Below are positions 45,673 to 55,052 of a stretch of 64,000 bases of DNA, one piece after another. Each line of letters starts with the position of its first letter. The first letter of the stretch is position 1. Source of the DNA: Prunus persica (lineage: Eukaryota; Streptophyta; Magnoliopsida; Rosales; Rosaceae). Both the position numbers and the translations under genes were made by a program. Below the pieces are notes generated by a model, which worked only from the letters and a program-made list of their open reading frames with translations, had not been told where the DNA came from and ran no database searches. Where the stretch lies: contig NC_034012.1 of assembly GCF_000346465.2 (NCBI RefSeq), positions 15,740,871-15,804,870 on the forward strand, given 5' to 3'.

Positions 45673-46387
45673 AGCACTCTTTATTTCATGGCATGTGAGT
45701 TGTGCATGGGAATTGTGACTCGCTGTTTGCTTGTGTATGTGTAAATGTGTTATGTATAAACCCTGTAAGAAGTGGTAACAACAAAGTGTAGGGTGCTTTG
45801 TATAAAAGAGAGACTTCTGAAGAGAGTGCATCACGGAAGAAAAAATCTCAGTACTCTCCTTCAACCTTCAATCCATCAATAAAATTCCCCTTTGTTTTTC
45901 CATACACTATCTCTCAAACCATTGTTAATACGCTGTTCATACGTCCTATCTTTTAACCATTGTTATTACATCGACTGTTAATACGTCAAACTTCTTAACA
46001 ATATCAACATCAACAATACTTAAGTAAGTCTTTTTATCTTTCATTTTTTGGTTTTCTCAAACAAACTTCCAGCTCAAAATAGGAAAACACTATTATAATT
46101 GTGTTATTATATAGTTTAATGCTTGCCATAAAAATAACTAGATATTAATCAGGAACCTTTGAGTTAAGAGGACCTTTGAGTTATGCAACCTTAGCCATGT
46201 AAGTTGTCCTTTTTGAAATTCAATGTTCTTGAAAATTAATTTGATTAATTATATATAAGTAAATAATCACTTCATTTATTTCCTTCCCAACTAGTTAACA
46301 ATTAGTAAGTACATGAATGTAGAAAGTCGTTTTTACCCCTACATAAAAACCAATCACTATTTTTTTACATTTTTCTATTGTATCTAT
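45673..46387. other. Intergenic, LTR-like features only
   Basis: CTTTGTATAAAAGAGAGACT (about 45800) followed by TCTCAGTACTCTCCTTC and CCATCAATAAAATTCCCC looks like a TATA box and poly-A region of a small LTR. I see no ends or partner, so the call is weak. Confidence 0.3.
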
Positions 46388-46576
46388 ACAGTCCTGATCT
46401 CTTGGACTACAGGAGTCCAAGAGATTGGGACTGTCACCTTTGGATATTAATCAAATGAGTGATAAAAGCTTCTTAAAAGAACTTCAAGATTGAACGAACC
46501 GCCTAATTTACATCCCACGGTGAGTGACCACAAATCTCTTGGACTCCTGTGGTCCAAGAGATCGGGACTGTGTATC
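46388..46576. mobile_element. Foldback MITE whose termini are themselves palindromes
   Basis: The left end CAGTCCTGATCTCTTGGACT followed by ACAGGAGTCCAAGAGATTGG can fold on itself (TCTCTTGGACT with AGTCCAAGAGA). The right end is an inverted copy: CTCTTGGACTCCTGTGGTCC then AAGAGATCGGGACTGTG. Left and right arms match over about 48 nt. The whole is about 190 bp with a small unique centre and no coding region. Confidence 0.85.
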
Positions 46577-46596
46577 TATATATGTAAAAGAGAGGA

Positions 46597-47178
46597 GTGC
46601 TAGCAACTTTTTCTTTAACCTTCTCCTTTGGACCCTCTCCCTTTTTTGCTTGACATGTGTCATTCTCCTTACACTTAAAACAATGTCATTAATATNNNNN
46701 NNNNNNNNNNNNNNNNNNNNNNNNNNNNNNNNNNNNNNNNNNNNNNNNNNNNNNNNNNNNNNNNNNNNNNNNNNNNNNNNNNNNNNNNNNNNNNNAATTT
46801 TTTCTAAAGTCAATAATTTTTTTTTAAAAAAAATATTTGCTTTTAAGAGGAAATATCTGGGGTTTTTTTTTTTTAAATTTTTTTTAACACAAGGAAAAAA
46901 AAAGTCCTTTGTGTTAAAAAAAACAGACATTTCCTCTTTTTTGAATTAACATTTTCTTTAAAAAAATAATTGACGTTTAAAAAAAAAAAGATGGTAAGAA
47001 AGTAGTGAAATTGTTTTGGATAAATTGAATACATTTAATAAGGGTAAATTTGGAAAGCAAAAGTTAACTTGTATAATATATTAATGACATTGTTTTAAGT
47101 GGAAGGAGAATGACACATGTCAAGCAAAAAACAGAGAGAAGGTCCAAAGGAGAAGGTTAGAGAAAAGATTACTAGCAT
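46597..47178. mobile_element. MITE with about 110-nt terminal inverted repeats, gap inside
   Basis: The left arm CTTCTCCTTTGGACCCTCTC with GCTTGACATGTGTCATTCTC and AAAACAATGTCATTAATAT is matched in reverse complement at 47075-47178 (ATATTAATGACATTGTTTTA, GAATGACACATGTCAAGC, GGTCCAAAGGAGAAGG). A 100-N gap sits directly after the left arm. Inside, TTTTTTAACACAAGGA and TCCTTTGTGTTAAAAAA form another perfect hairpin (about 46878-46920). Confidence 0.85.
46696..46795. other. Assembly gap, 100 N
   Basis: A run of exactly 100 N suggests a gap of unknown size. It lies inside the palindromic MITE, where folding may have defeated sequencing or assembly. Confidence 1.
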
Positions 47179-47209
47179 TTCTCATCTGATAATTACCGAC
47201 CCACCGTGA

Positions 47210-47564
47210 TGGCGTTTAGCGCGGACCACTGTGAGGACATCTTGGAAATGAAATATGAGATGAAGAGGCTGGTGGAGAAGGTCAAGTGGAATGAAAAATG
47301 TTATTCTTACCACTAGAGTCACTCAAGCTCCACCTCGCACTCCGCTACCAAAATGGCTCGGATGAGAAAAATGGCCCCAACAATGACAACGGGACCAATG
47401 GAGATGCGACTAGAGGCGACATACGAAATGAGGCTGGACGCGTCTTCGTTGAGCTGGTAACAACTGGAGGCGGGGTCATGGAAAACAAAGTCGATGATGT
47501 GTCCTTTGAGGTGAGTGGAGGAGCAAACACAAATTCTAAACTCTTTGCCAGGATCATGTTATAA
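47210..47564 (+). pseudogene. Coding-like fragment of unknown identity
   Basis: ATG at 47210 opens a 34-codon frame (MAFSADHCEDILEMKYEMKR) ended by TAG. It is followed in another frame by SLKLHLALRYQNGSDEKNGP and VFVELVTTGGGVMENKVDDV to a stop near 47564. The residue usage looks like genuine, hydrophilic protein. I recognise no family. It may be a decayed gene or a captured fragment; two short pieces with a GT-rich join would fit lost splicing. Confidence 0.35.
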
Positions 47565-47910
47565 TAAAGTACTGCTGCATATGATCCAAAAACAAAACAA
47601 AAAAACAAGGTTATTATTTTAGTTTATATTGAACTCTAAATTTGCATTAATCTTACTGCTCTACTGTGCCAATGGTTGCATTTGCTTTTATTTTTTCTTG
47701 CATTTTCTTTATGTGCTTACCTGCTTGTTTGATTGAAAAAAAGAAAAAAAGAAAAAGTTTTCCCATTTGGCTCAACAAGAGGTGTTCTTATGTAACTTTT
47801 TGTACGTAGATAATAGTACATAGTAGCTAACATAAAGGGAAGAGAGAGGGGGAGTCGAAATGGGTAATTGTTGTGTTGATAAATAAAAATGCGGCTGAAA
47901 AAAGGGGTAC

Positions 47911-48067
47911 TGTTGTAAAAGTGGAGTCCCCAAAATGCCTATAAATAGGGCTTCCCCTACTTGTAAGAACACACAATCAGAAGACACATAAGAAGAGAAA
48001 AACTTCTCTCTCTCTCCATCTAAATTCTCTCTCACTTTCCTCTCCAATTTCAGATAGATTTATAACA
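47911..48067 (+). repeat. 5' LTR of the young retrotransposon
   Basis: 157 bp, TG...CA ends, TATA box CCTATAAATAGGG at about 47938, CT-rich leader TCTCTCTCTCTCC. It is preceded by the duplication GGTAC (47906-47910). Confidence 0.95.
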
Positions 48068-48082
48068 CGTTATCAGCACGAT
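48068..48082 (+). promoter_or_regulatory. Probable primer-binding site
   Basis: CGTTATCAGCACGA directly follows the LTR. The same string occurs inverted at about 63230-63243 next to another LTR, which supports its being a primer site. It is not the usual TGGTATCAGAGC of initiator tRNA-Met, and I do not assign a tRNA. Confidence 0.65.
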
Positions 48083-48610
48083 TTCTCTATCTCCAAATTC
48101 AGAGCCTCAACGATCTCTCTCTCTTTCTCTGCCAAGCCTCAAACCTTAACAACCGATCTCTGCTTTGTTTTGTAGCATGTAGATCACAATAAAACAAGCA
48201 AGCAACCACCCATGGGTTTGTTTATCACAGATCCAGATTTGTGAAACCAATCACTCTTCACTGGAGACATAAAAGCGGTAACAAATTACCTACGCAACAG
48301 CTTCTCTCTCACACCGATCATCTTCCCCACCAACTGGCCTGAGCCTTAACATAAGAAAAATAAAAGAGCTCTCATTTCAGATCAGAATTATCAAAACACC
48401 ATAAACCTAAACCCTGAAAAAAAAACAAAAAACAAAAAAACAAAGAGGGTCTGCATCCAGCAATCCAAAGCAGAGAAAAGGGCTACGGCAGATAAGTTCT
48501 CATACTTTTCTTTATCCTAATTGTTTATCACATTATTATATCTATAATATTATATAATCTTATTGATAATAGAAGGCATAAACCGGTTGAAGAAGTGAAC
48601 CTAAGCTTCG

Positions 48611-48839
48611 AAGATGTCTGGCCATGGAAACAAAATATCAGACCAGTTTCCGGCAGGTATCGGCCGGCTACACCGGCTCACAGTCCTCAACTTCTCCGAC
48701 CAACCTCTCCAGCCTCATGCACCTCGACCTCCGAAACAACAAAATTTCAGGGGAGCTGCCCTGAGACTTCGGCCGACTCGGCATGATGAGCCGGGCCTTG
48801 TTGAGCAGAAACCCCATAGGCGGTACAATCCCGAGTTCA
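48611..48839 (+). pseudogene. Captured DRT100-like leucine-rich-repeat fragment
   Basis: Frame 1 reads GNKISDQFPAGIGRLHRLTV then LNFSD (48623-48700). After a frame change, frame 2 reads TNLSSLMHLDLRNNKISGEL, P, a TGA stop (48762-48764), DFGRLGMMSRALLSRNPIGG and TIPSS. The pattern LxxLxxLDLRNNxISGxLPxDFGxLxxLSRALLSxN is characteristic of DRT100/FEI-type plant LRR proteins. A full LRR unit is missing between the frames, so the piece carries an internal deletion, a frameshift and a nonsense codon. It lies inside the young retrotransposon in sequence much richer in GC than its flanks. Confidence 0.8.
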
Positions 48840-48966
48840 CGAGGCGGCCGTAGATCCTGACCGTCGATTCCACCAAGCCCCTGACTTGCTCCTCGTCAGT
48901 CACTTCGCCGATGCCGCTGGCGCCGCCGGTGACGATTGCCACCTTGCCTTGAAGCTTCTTGTGGGT
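48828..48966 (-). pseudogene. Captured short-chain dehydrogenase/reductase fragment with internal deletion
   Basis: The minus strand reads THKKLQGKVAIVTGGASGIG then EVTDEEQVRGLVESTVRIYG and RL. TGGASGIG is the Rossmann TGxxxGIG nucleotide-binding motif at the protein N-terminus. VTDEEQVRxLVxxTVxxYGRLD normally lies some 45 residues further on, so the two segments were joined by a deletion. The DVMFSNAG motif expected next is lost at the junction with the LRR fragment. It resembles plant tropinone-reductase-like or secoisolariciresinol-dehydrogenase-like SDRs. It is antisense to the retrotransposon. Confidence 0.8.
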
Positions 48967-48969
48967 AAC

Positions 48970-49360
48970 TTGTGCGACGCCGAGGAGGTGCAGAGCAAGT
49001 TTAACGGAGCTGGTCCTTGTTGATCGCAGCACCACTGACAGGTTCAAGGATGGTCACGTTACCACGTCGACACCGCGCGGCGTGATCCCGGTGGGCACGT
49101 GCCTGACGGTGAAGGGTGCCGAGGACGTGGTCCACAAACCTTGCAGCCGACGACGACGCGGTCTTGAGCCGCACGCGGAGGCCCTCGAGGTACTGGAACG
49201 GAGCCGTGCAATGAGCACAAAGCGGAGGAAGTTGAAGTGGACATCCACTTGGCGGCGGCCGAGACCGGTTGGTTATCCGACGGACGAGGAGAGTTAGGCA
49301 CTGCCCTTGGGGAAGACGTGCTACGTGCAGTTCGAGTACTTGGTGCTACGTGAATTGAGC
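48970..49360. other. GC-rich stretch inside the retrotransposon, probably further captured coding DNA
   Basis: This continues the GC-rich island, with stop-free frames on both strands (plus 48959-49297; minus 49054-49301). No frame gives a family I recognise (plus: RGVIPVGTCLTVKGAEDVVH). The high GC and long open frames on both strands fit host exon DNA, but the source is unknown. Confidence 0.45.
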
Positions 49361-49790
49361 ATCCACTTGCTCGTCGATCTCATGGGATATGTTTATTCAG
49401 GGTATGGGCATGATTACAGCTCATAAAGAAAAAGTGAGTCCACACACCGATAAAGAAAAAGAACAGCACATGTTGTCGAGTGCGCATGATTACAGCTCCA
49501 CCCACATATCCTGCTGCACATGTGAAAACCCACCGAAATAATAATTAAATTAAATTAAATTAAATTTAAAAAAAAAGAAAAAAAAAAAGGGATCACTCAG
49601 CAAGGGCATAAGCGAAAGAATAAGCGATAAGATCTCTGCTCCCTTATCTTCCCTATTATTTCCTATTATATTTATCTGCTTTTCTTTTACTAACCATTAA
49701 CAAAAATGGACCCTTGGTAATACTAAACATATTATCAGTGGGAGACCGTTACTAATACTAACATTTTTCTTATTTTATTCGGTGGTGGTT
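49361..49790. other. AT-rich interior of the retrotransposon
   Basis: Composition falls abruptly back to AT-rich. I see no coding region. A GATTACAGCTC phrase occurs twice (about 49413 and 49488), a small duplication. Confidence 0.4.
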
Positions 49791-49799
49791 TTTAACCCC

Positions 49800-50135
49800 A
49801 TATTTATTTTATTTACTGTATGGTGTAGGTTTATTACCCATACAAAAGTATTTATTTAAAAGGGTGGTGCGGGTTTATCGTCCACGCCTTTAATTTAATT
49901 TAAATGTATGGAGCAGAATTAGTGCCCATACAAGCACAATTTAATTTACCGCACATTTAATTTTATTTAAAGTATGGTGCGGGATTAACGTCCATACAGC
50001 AAGCAATTTAATTTATGAATTAATTTACCGCACATTTACATTTATTTAAAAGGGTGGTGCGGGTTTATCGTCCACGCCTTTACTTTTATTTAAATGTATG
50101 GTGCGGGTTTATCGTCCATACCAGTAATTTATTTA
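49800..50135 (+). repeat. Degenerate tandem array of hairpin units (GTATGG...CCATAC)
   Basis: Units such as GTATGGTGCGGGTTTATCGT followed by CCATAC recur about six times with AATTTAATTT-rich spacers. In other units the arms are compensated: GGGTGGTGCGGGTTTATCGT followed by CCACGCC. Loop sequence TGCGGGTTTATCGT is nearly constant while the stems change together. It lies in the 5' half of the retrotransposon. Confidence 0.8.
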
Positions 50136-53100
50136 CCAGCAATTTATTATATGGATTAAATGTGCTGTATGATGAGTTTTTACAGTATGCAGATCAGGAC
50201 CAGAAGATCCTTGATCCTTATCATACAATTACATCAAGACTTGAAGATCCTTGATGATGATGTTAATATGAGAGCTGGCAGTCTCTCCGGTACTATATTT
50301 GTAAACATGTGATCGGACTTGAGGGTCCTTGATCCCTGACATGTAAATAAGGACCTGGGGTTCCTTAATGATGTAACAGTACCGTATTGGTTCATAATGC
50401 CGTACACATGGATGATAACTGTACTGGCAAATGTACTGTACACATGAATAGTGTCGTATACATGAATAGTGATGTACGCATAAAATATTTACCATTTTGG
50501 GTAAATTATCACCATTCAAAAAGGAACCTGCAGTTCCTTAAACTCATGGATGAGCAATTAAATGAGATGCCAGAAGTTCCTCAAAATATGGACAATTATG
50601 TAAGGGCTTGAAGTCCAGAAATATGTACAGAAAATTGTAAAAATGTCCATACCATGAGAATATGTGATTTTGGCCCGAAGTTCAAAATCTAAGGGGATTG
50701 AATGTCCATACCATGAGAATATGTGATTTTGGCCTGAAGTTCAAAATCTAACAGTGTTGAGAACCTGAAGTTCCAATAATTAAATGGACAACCCTTGAGG
50801 TATTGTTGCAAATTGTGGTACGCCACATATCTCTTTGGCATAAGAGAATGATGAATTGAGGCTCCCCACATATTTTGTTATATCTGGGCCGGGAGCTCAT
50901 GAACCCAAATATATGAGATATTAGCGTGGCTTTTACTCAATTCATATTTCATGTCCATTTTGAAAAGGGCAAATAAATTCTGAGTTTGTGTTTAGCCCAG
51001 GCCAAAAGTTCCGGGCTCCCATACGTTGAAATATGAAATTTGGGAGAGTCGATGTGGTTATTTGAACCTATAAGGCACAAGGTTCCAAACCGTCATTTTG
51101 AAAAGACGTAAAAACCACAGGTGCAAATTTTAAGAATGTGCGTAATTATTATAACAGGAAAGGAGCAAGTTGAAATGCAGTTGCTCCAATCAAGTTTTGC
51201 AAAAGGCCATATCTATAGGAGGAAATATGGTTACAGTTTCCAGGATCCCAATATTATCTCAGATCCCCATATTATCTTTTTCTTTCCCATAGTCCAAAAC
51301 TTCACGTGGCCTCTGATAATGAATGTCGGCACTTTCGGCGTTTTCAAGTATTATTTTCATCAAAAGCCGATCTTGCTTTACGGATTTCACGGAGCTACTT
51401 TTTCAAAAGTACCCCGAGAATCTCGCAATTTTCTTATGGTTAATTTGAAATTCACCGGTTCTACCTATTCATTGTATTTGTGTATAAATGTGTTACTAAC
51501 GAAATTTTCTTTGCAGAAGACATCCAGTTTACTCCATACCTAATGATGCGATATCTACTTATTTTTCTTATCAGTGAGCACTTAATATGCCCGAGAAGCA
51601 AGACTATCTCTGATCATCCATTCAGGAAGCGAGACTATCCCTGATCACGTTTCCGCCACATCCGGGAACTGTGAAGGCGACCTTATGCTCTAATCTCCTA
51701 AGGTACTTCTAGACTAGGAGAAATGAGAGCTTGTTGTTTGCTCCCACCAGCTTCCTTCCTTGATTGCTTACCTTACTTTGCAATCAATATCACAATCTTT
51801 GTATCTTTTCTTTCTTTTTATAACTCTCTGTTCATAAGGGATTCTATTTCTTTAGAACGAACATCCGAAGAAAGAATCCATACGGTGATCCTAACTCTAA
51901 GGGTTATTTATTTATTTTTGACAGAGAGAAGAATTGTGACTTTTTGCTCTTGCAGGATATAACTAGATCATCAAGCGTTATTGGACCGATACGAGCTTGA
52001 ATGATACTTGAGAAAAGTTTCTCCCACCTAAGGATGTAAGCAATACTTGTGTTATTTTATGCTTATATACTTATTTGATATTTTATCTTGAAAGGTAACC
52101 AAATGGGAAGATAAGCCCATTCCAAAAGAATGGCTTGTATGTATCCATGAATTATTAATGCAAATTTTACAGATTGTAAGTTGGATACATTGATAATACA
52201 CTGCACATATTAAAGCCCCATAAGAACAGAATATGGGTATAGCAGTGATCAATATGATGCACGCCTGTTGCGTAGCAAATAATGTGGATTGAAGTCCCGA
52301 AAGGACAATCCTTTGACATGTCAATATTGATATTATGCACGCCTAATGCGTAGCAAATTATATGGGTTAAAGTCCCATAATATGGGTTAAAGTCCCAGAA
52401 ATTAATTGACATATATGTATTAATCTGTGGCATGTCTGCAGCATGACAGATATATGGGTTCTAAATGTTCCAACTCTCTAAATAGAGATTATCCACGCCC
52501 TACTGTAAAATAACGCTCCATTGGAGGTTATAATCCACATTCTCACATAATAAAAGCCCCATGAAGTGGCTTGGGTACCCAAAAGCAAAAGAATGCTTAT
52601 AATTGATGCATGCGCATGCACATGAGAATTGTGAGATTATGAATTGATGAATGACAATTTTTGGTTTTGGAGTAGCTACTCAAATCATCAATGGGCTGTG
52701 TTGATTGGAACCACGTTCAATTATTAAATGTCGACAATATCATTGGCCAAAATGGAACGAGGTAATTCCATTATAGATGAGAATGAACGTGAATGAACAA
52801 ACCCACAGTACGAACCCCAAAAGATGTTAATACTGAAATTTATACTTGGGTGTTCGGAATAAAAGGGAATATACCTACTTTGTATGACACACTGTTTCTG
52901 GCAGAAACAAGGAATGTTGGGTTTTCTCCATATTTACAGATTCAATTGTGCCCCCCCTTATTACACAATTACGGAGACCAACATATTATCTTTAAGGGTT
53001 ATTAAATGCACAGAGCATATCGCCAGAAGCGATTCCCTAAAGATGTATAAATAGCTGGGTTAAAGCTATATAATGTGTCATAAAGTTTAATCCCTTTTTA

Positions 53101-53386
53101 GACAAAATCCGTTGAGAGGATTGACATTGCATAAAGCAAGTCCCTAAAGGACATGTGCTTGAAGCACAAAATTTGTACTCAATATTAATATGCATAAATT
53201 ACCTCAGTGAGTACATTGATTATAATGTGATTGCAACACATTAAAGCTTCTGCAGAATTCACGAAATATTTGTCTCGATCGAGCATTATACCAACGAGAT
53301 TCTTGCTTATACTAAGAGAGTCTTATCCGTTGGCCCTTAAATATTTTTCCGGAAGTATACTAGACCAGATAGAGCTCAGCTCCACA
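50136..53386. other. Retrotransposon interior without recognisable genes
   Basis: It is composed of short degenerate repeats: GACCTGaGGaTCCTTgATg-like phrases (50190-50570), CCATACCATGAGAATATGTG duplicated at about 50649 and 50709, AATATGGGTTAAAGTCCCA duplicated near 52350-52400, and others. Open frames (longest 51121-51543, 140 codons) lack gag-pol motifs such as the reverse-transcriptase YxDD or integrase HHCC. Confidence 0.55.
50648..50758. repeat. Tandem duplication of about 62 bp
   Basis: TGTCCATACCATGAGAATAT through GAAGTTCAAAATCTAA occurs twice with very few differences (starts about 50643 and 50703). It lies inside the retrotransposon. Confidence 0.85.
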
Positions 53387-53985
53387 CTGTACTCTTTTTC
53401 CTTCATCCAGGTTTTTATCCCATTGGGTTTTTCCTGGTAAGGTTTTAACGAGGCAGTGTCGCTCAAGGGTTTAGGGTATACTATGAAAATTTTTATGGTC
53501 GCTTACTGGACAAAAGCTAGTCCTAAATTTTTCAGGGGGAGATATTCATCAGGGGGAGCATGGTTTTAATAAAGACCTTCATACACTGTACTCTTTTTTC
53601 CTTCATCCAGGTTTTTTTTTATCCCACTGGGTTTTTCCTGGTAAGGTTTTAACGAGGCAGTGTCGCTCAAGATTGACTCACAGAAGCAGTGTCAACTACG
53701 ATATTCAGAAAGCTGATCAACAGTATGACTTAAAGATATTTTGCCAAGCATCAGGGGGGAGCACACCATCAATAAAGATCTTCAAACACCGTACTCTTTT
53801 TCCTTCGTCCAGGTTTTTATCCCACTGGGTTTTTCCTGGCAAGGTTTTAACGAGGCAGTGTCGCACGCGCGTCAATATACATAGAATTTTATGTTACACA
53901 TGATTATGTACTCTTTTTTCCTTTGACTAGTTTTTGTCCCACTGGGTTTTTACTGGCTAGGTTTTTAATGAGACATATTCTGTAT
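53387..53985 (+). repeat. Four copies of a CT-rich module before the 3' LTR
   Basis: GTACTCTTTTTCCTTCATCC, AGGTTTTTATCCCACTGGGT and TTTTCCTGGTAAGGTTTTAA, then CGAGGCAGTGTCGC, recur at about 53387, 53588, 53789 and 53909. The last is most diverged. A related copy, inverted, lies next to the LTR at the window end (about 63659-63725), and a diverged copy lies just outside the 3' LTR (about 54208-54270). Confidence 0.9.
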
Positions 53986-54008
53986 CATTTGTGGTCTCTA
54001 AGGGGGAG

Positions 54009-54165
54009 TGTTGTAAAAGTGGAGTCCCCAAAATGCCTATAAATAGGGCTTCCCCTACTTGTAAGAACACACAATCAGAAGACACATAAGAAGAGAAAAA
54101 CTTCTCTCTCTCTCCATCTAAATTCTCTCTCAATTTCCTCTCCAATTTCAGATAGATTTATAACA
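54009..54165 (+). repeat. 3' LTR of the young retrotransposon
   Basis: 157 bp, one mismatch to the 5' LTR in my alignment. It is followed by the duplication GGTAC (54166-54170) and preceded by AAGGGGGAG. Confidence 0.95.
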
Positions 54166-54170
54166 GGTAC

Positions 54171-54556
54171 ATACTTTTTTGAAATCCAATGGAGGTGTTG
54201 CGGTACCCTTTTTGTTTGGTCGAATTTTCCTCTTGCTGGGGTTTTTTATGGTCAAGGTTTTAATGATGCCACTTTTTTAGTCCTCATGTAGTGGTGTACG
54301 TTGCTTCATGTGAATGAAAATTAATTTGATCAATTATATATCAGCAAATAATCACTTCATTTCTTTCATTCTCAACTAGTTAACAATTAGTACGTACATG
54401 AGTGCAAGAATCTCAACTTGGAGCTCAAAACTTGCAATATTTTTCCCCTGGCTCCATTATGATCAAGTTAAACGAAAAAGACCGTGCAATGCTTGAAGGT
54501 TTCACGAAAGCTGGTAGGAGAAGAAAGACCCCATCACCAAGCTGTCGGTGGGAAAT
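54171..54556. other. Remnant of an older related LTR element, then spacer
   Basis: GGTACCCTTTTTGTTTGGTC and AAGGTTTTAATGATGCC (54212-54270) are diverged versions of the CT-rich module found before the 3' LTR. The young element thus appears to have inserted into or next to an older relative. There is no gene here. Confidence 0.45.
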
Positions 54557-54806
54557 TCTATATATACTAAAACCCAATGCAACTAAACACTGTAGCTAAG
54601 CACAGTATAATGACAGAAATACCCCTCATTTTGCTGTTGTTTTCGTTTTGTTTTTTCTTCATAACAGTAAATTGACGAAACTGCCCTCAACTAAACAGCT
54701 TCTTCTGTTTCCGTTTTTGCCCCTTCCCCTTCGTTGAGAGGGTTTCGTCCGCTCAGAGAAGTCCCCATTTTTAGTCCGTTTCGAACCAGCTGGTTGGGGG
54801 GCAGCC

Positions 54807-55052
54807 ATGGAAGATCTGCATTCATTGTTAGACATGCGTGGGGGGCCGTCGATTTTTGTTTGGGAGGTGCGCTGCAAATCCAGCCGCACTTTTAGACTTC
54901 GTCTCACAGATTTGTGGTCGGGAGATTTCTCATCCTTTCTACAGCCTTCGACTCAGACTTCCATCTTTCTTGCTTGCGAATTTTTGCATCCTTTGTCTTC
55001 AGGTATGCATCCCGTCAACTTTTTAATAGATCTTTTGGTCTTCATTTCATGA
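54807..55052 (+). CDS. 81-codon open frame shared by two Helitrons
   Basis: MEDLHSLLDMRGGPSIFVWE ... HPVNFLIDLLVFIS is nearly identical to the frame at 60102-60347 in the neighbouring Helitron, with about six substitutions over 81 residues and no indel. I recognise no domain. Most flanking non-coding sequence is equally well conserved, so conservation alone does not show that it is translated. An internal AG|GTATGC could be a splice donor. Confidence 0.3.
   Translation: MEDLHSLLDMRGGPSIFVWEVRCKSSRTFRLRLTDLWSGDFSSFLQPSTQTSIFLACEFLHPLSSGMHPVNFLIDLLVFIS

Larger units (their letters stand above)
47911..54165 (+). mobile_element. Young LTR retrotransposon, 6.26 kb, without gag-pol, carrying host-gene fragments
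   Basis: Two 157-bp LTRs (47911-48067 and 54009-54165) start TGTTGTAAAAG and end TTTATAACA. I find one difference between them (CACTTTCC against CAATTTCC). GGTAC flanks both outer ends, a 5-bp target duplication. Right after the 5' LTR comes CGTTATCAGCACGA, in the place of the primer-binding site; right before the 3' LTR comes the polypurine tract AAGGGGGAG. The interior has no gag, protease, integrase or reverse transcriptase that I can find. Instead it has a GC-rich island of gene fragments (48.6-49.35 kb), hairpin repeats (49.8-50.13 kb), degenerate repeats, and four copies of a CT-rich module before the 3' LTR. It must depend on proteins of a related autonomous element. The TATA box CCTATAAATAGGG is intact in both LTRs. 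Confidence 0.93.

Noticed and set aside
48595..48853. Intact LRR or LRR-receptor gene
   Set aside because: The region has a frameshift, an internal deletion and an in-frame TGA. Only a fragment is present.
49800..50135. Possible CRISPR-like array because of regularly spaced repeats
   Set aside because: Units are degenerate, spacers are AT-rich and related to one another, and the locus is inside a plant retrotransposon. It is a hairpin repeat array.
51121..51543. 140-codon frame inside the retrotransposon, tested as a gag or pol remnant
   Set aside because: No CCHC zinc knuckle, protease DTG, reverse-transcriptase or integrase motif could be found.
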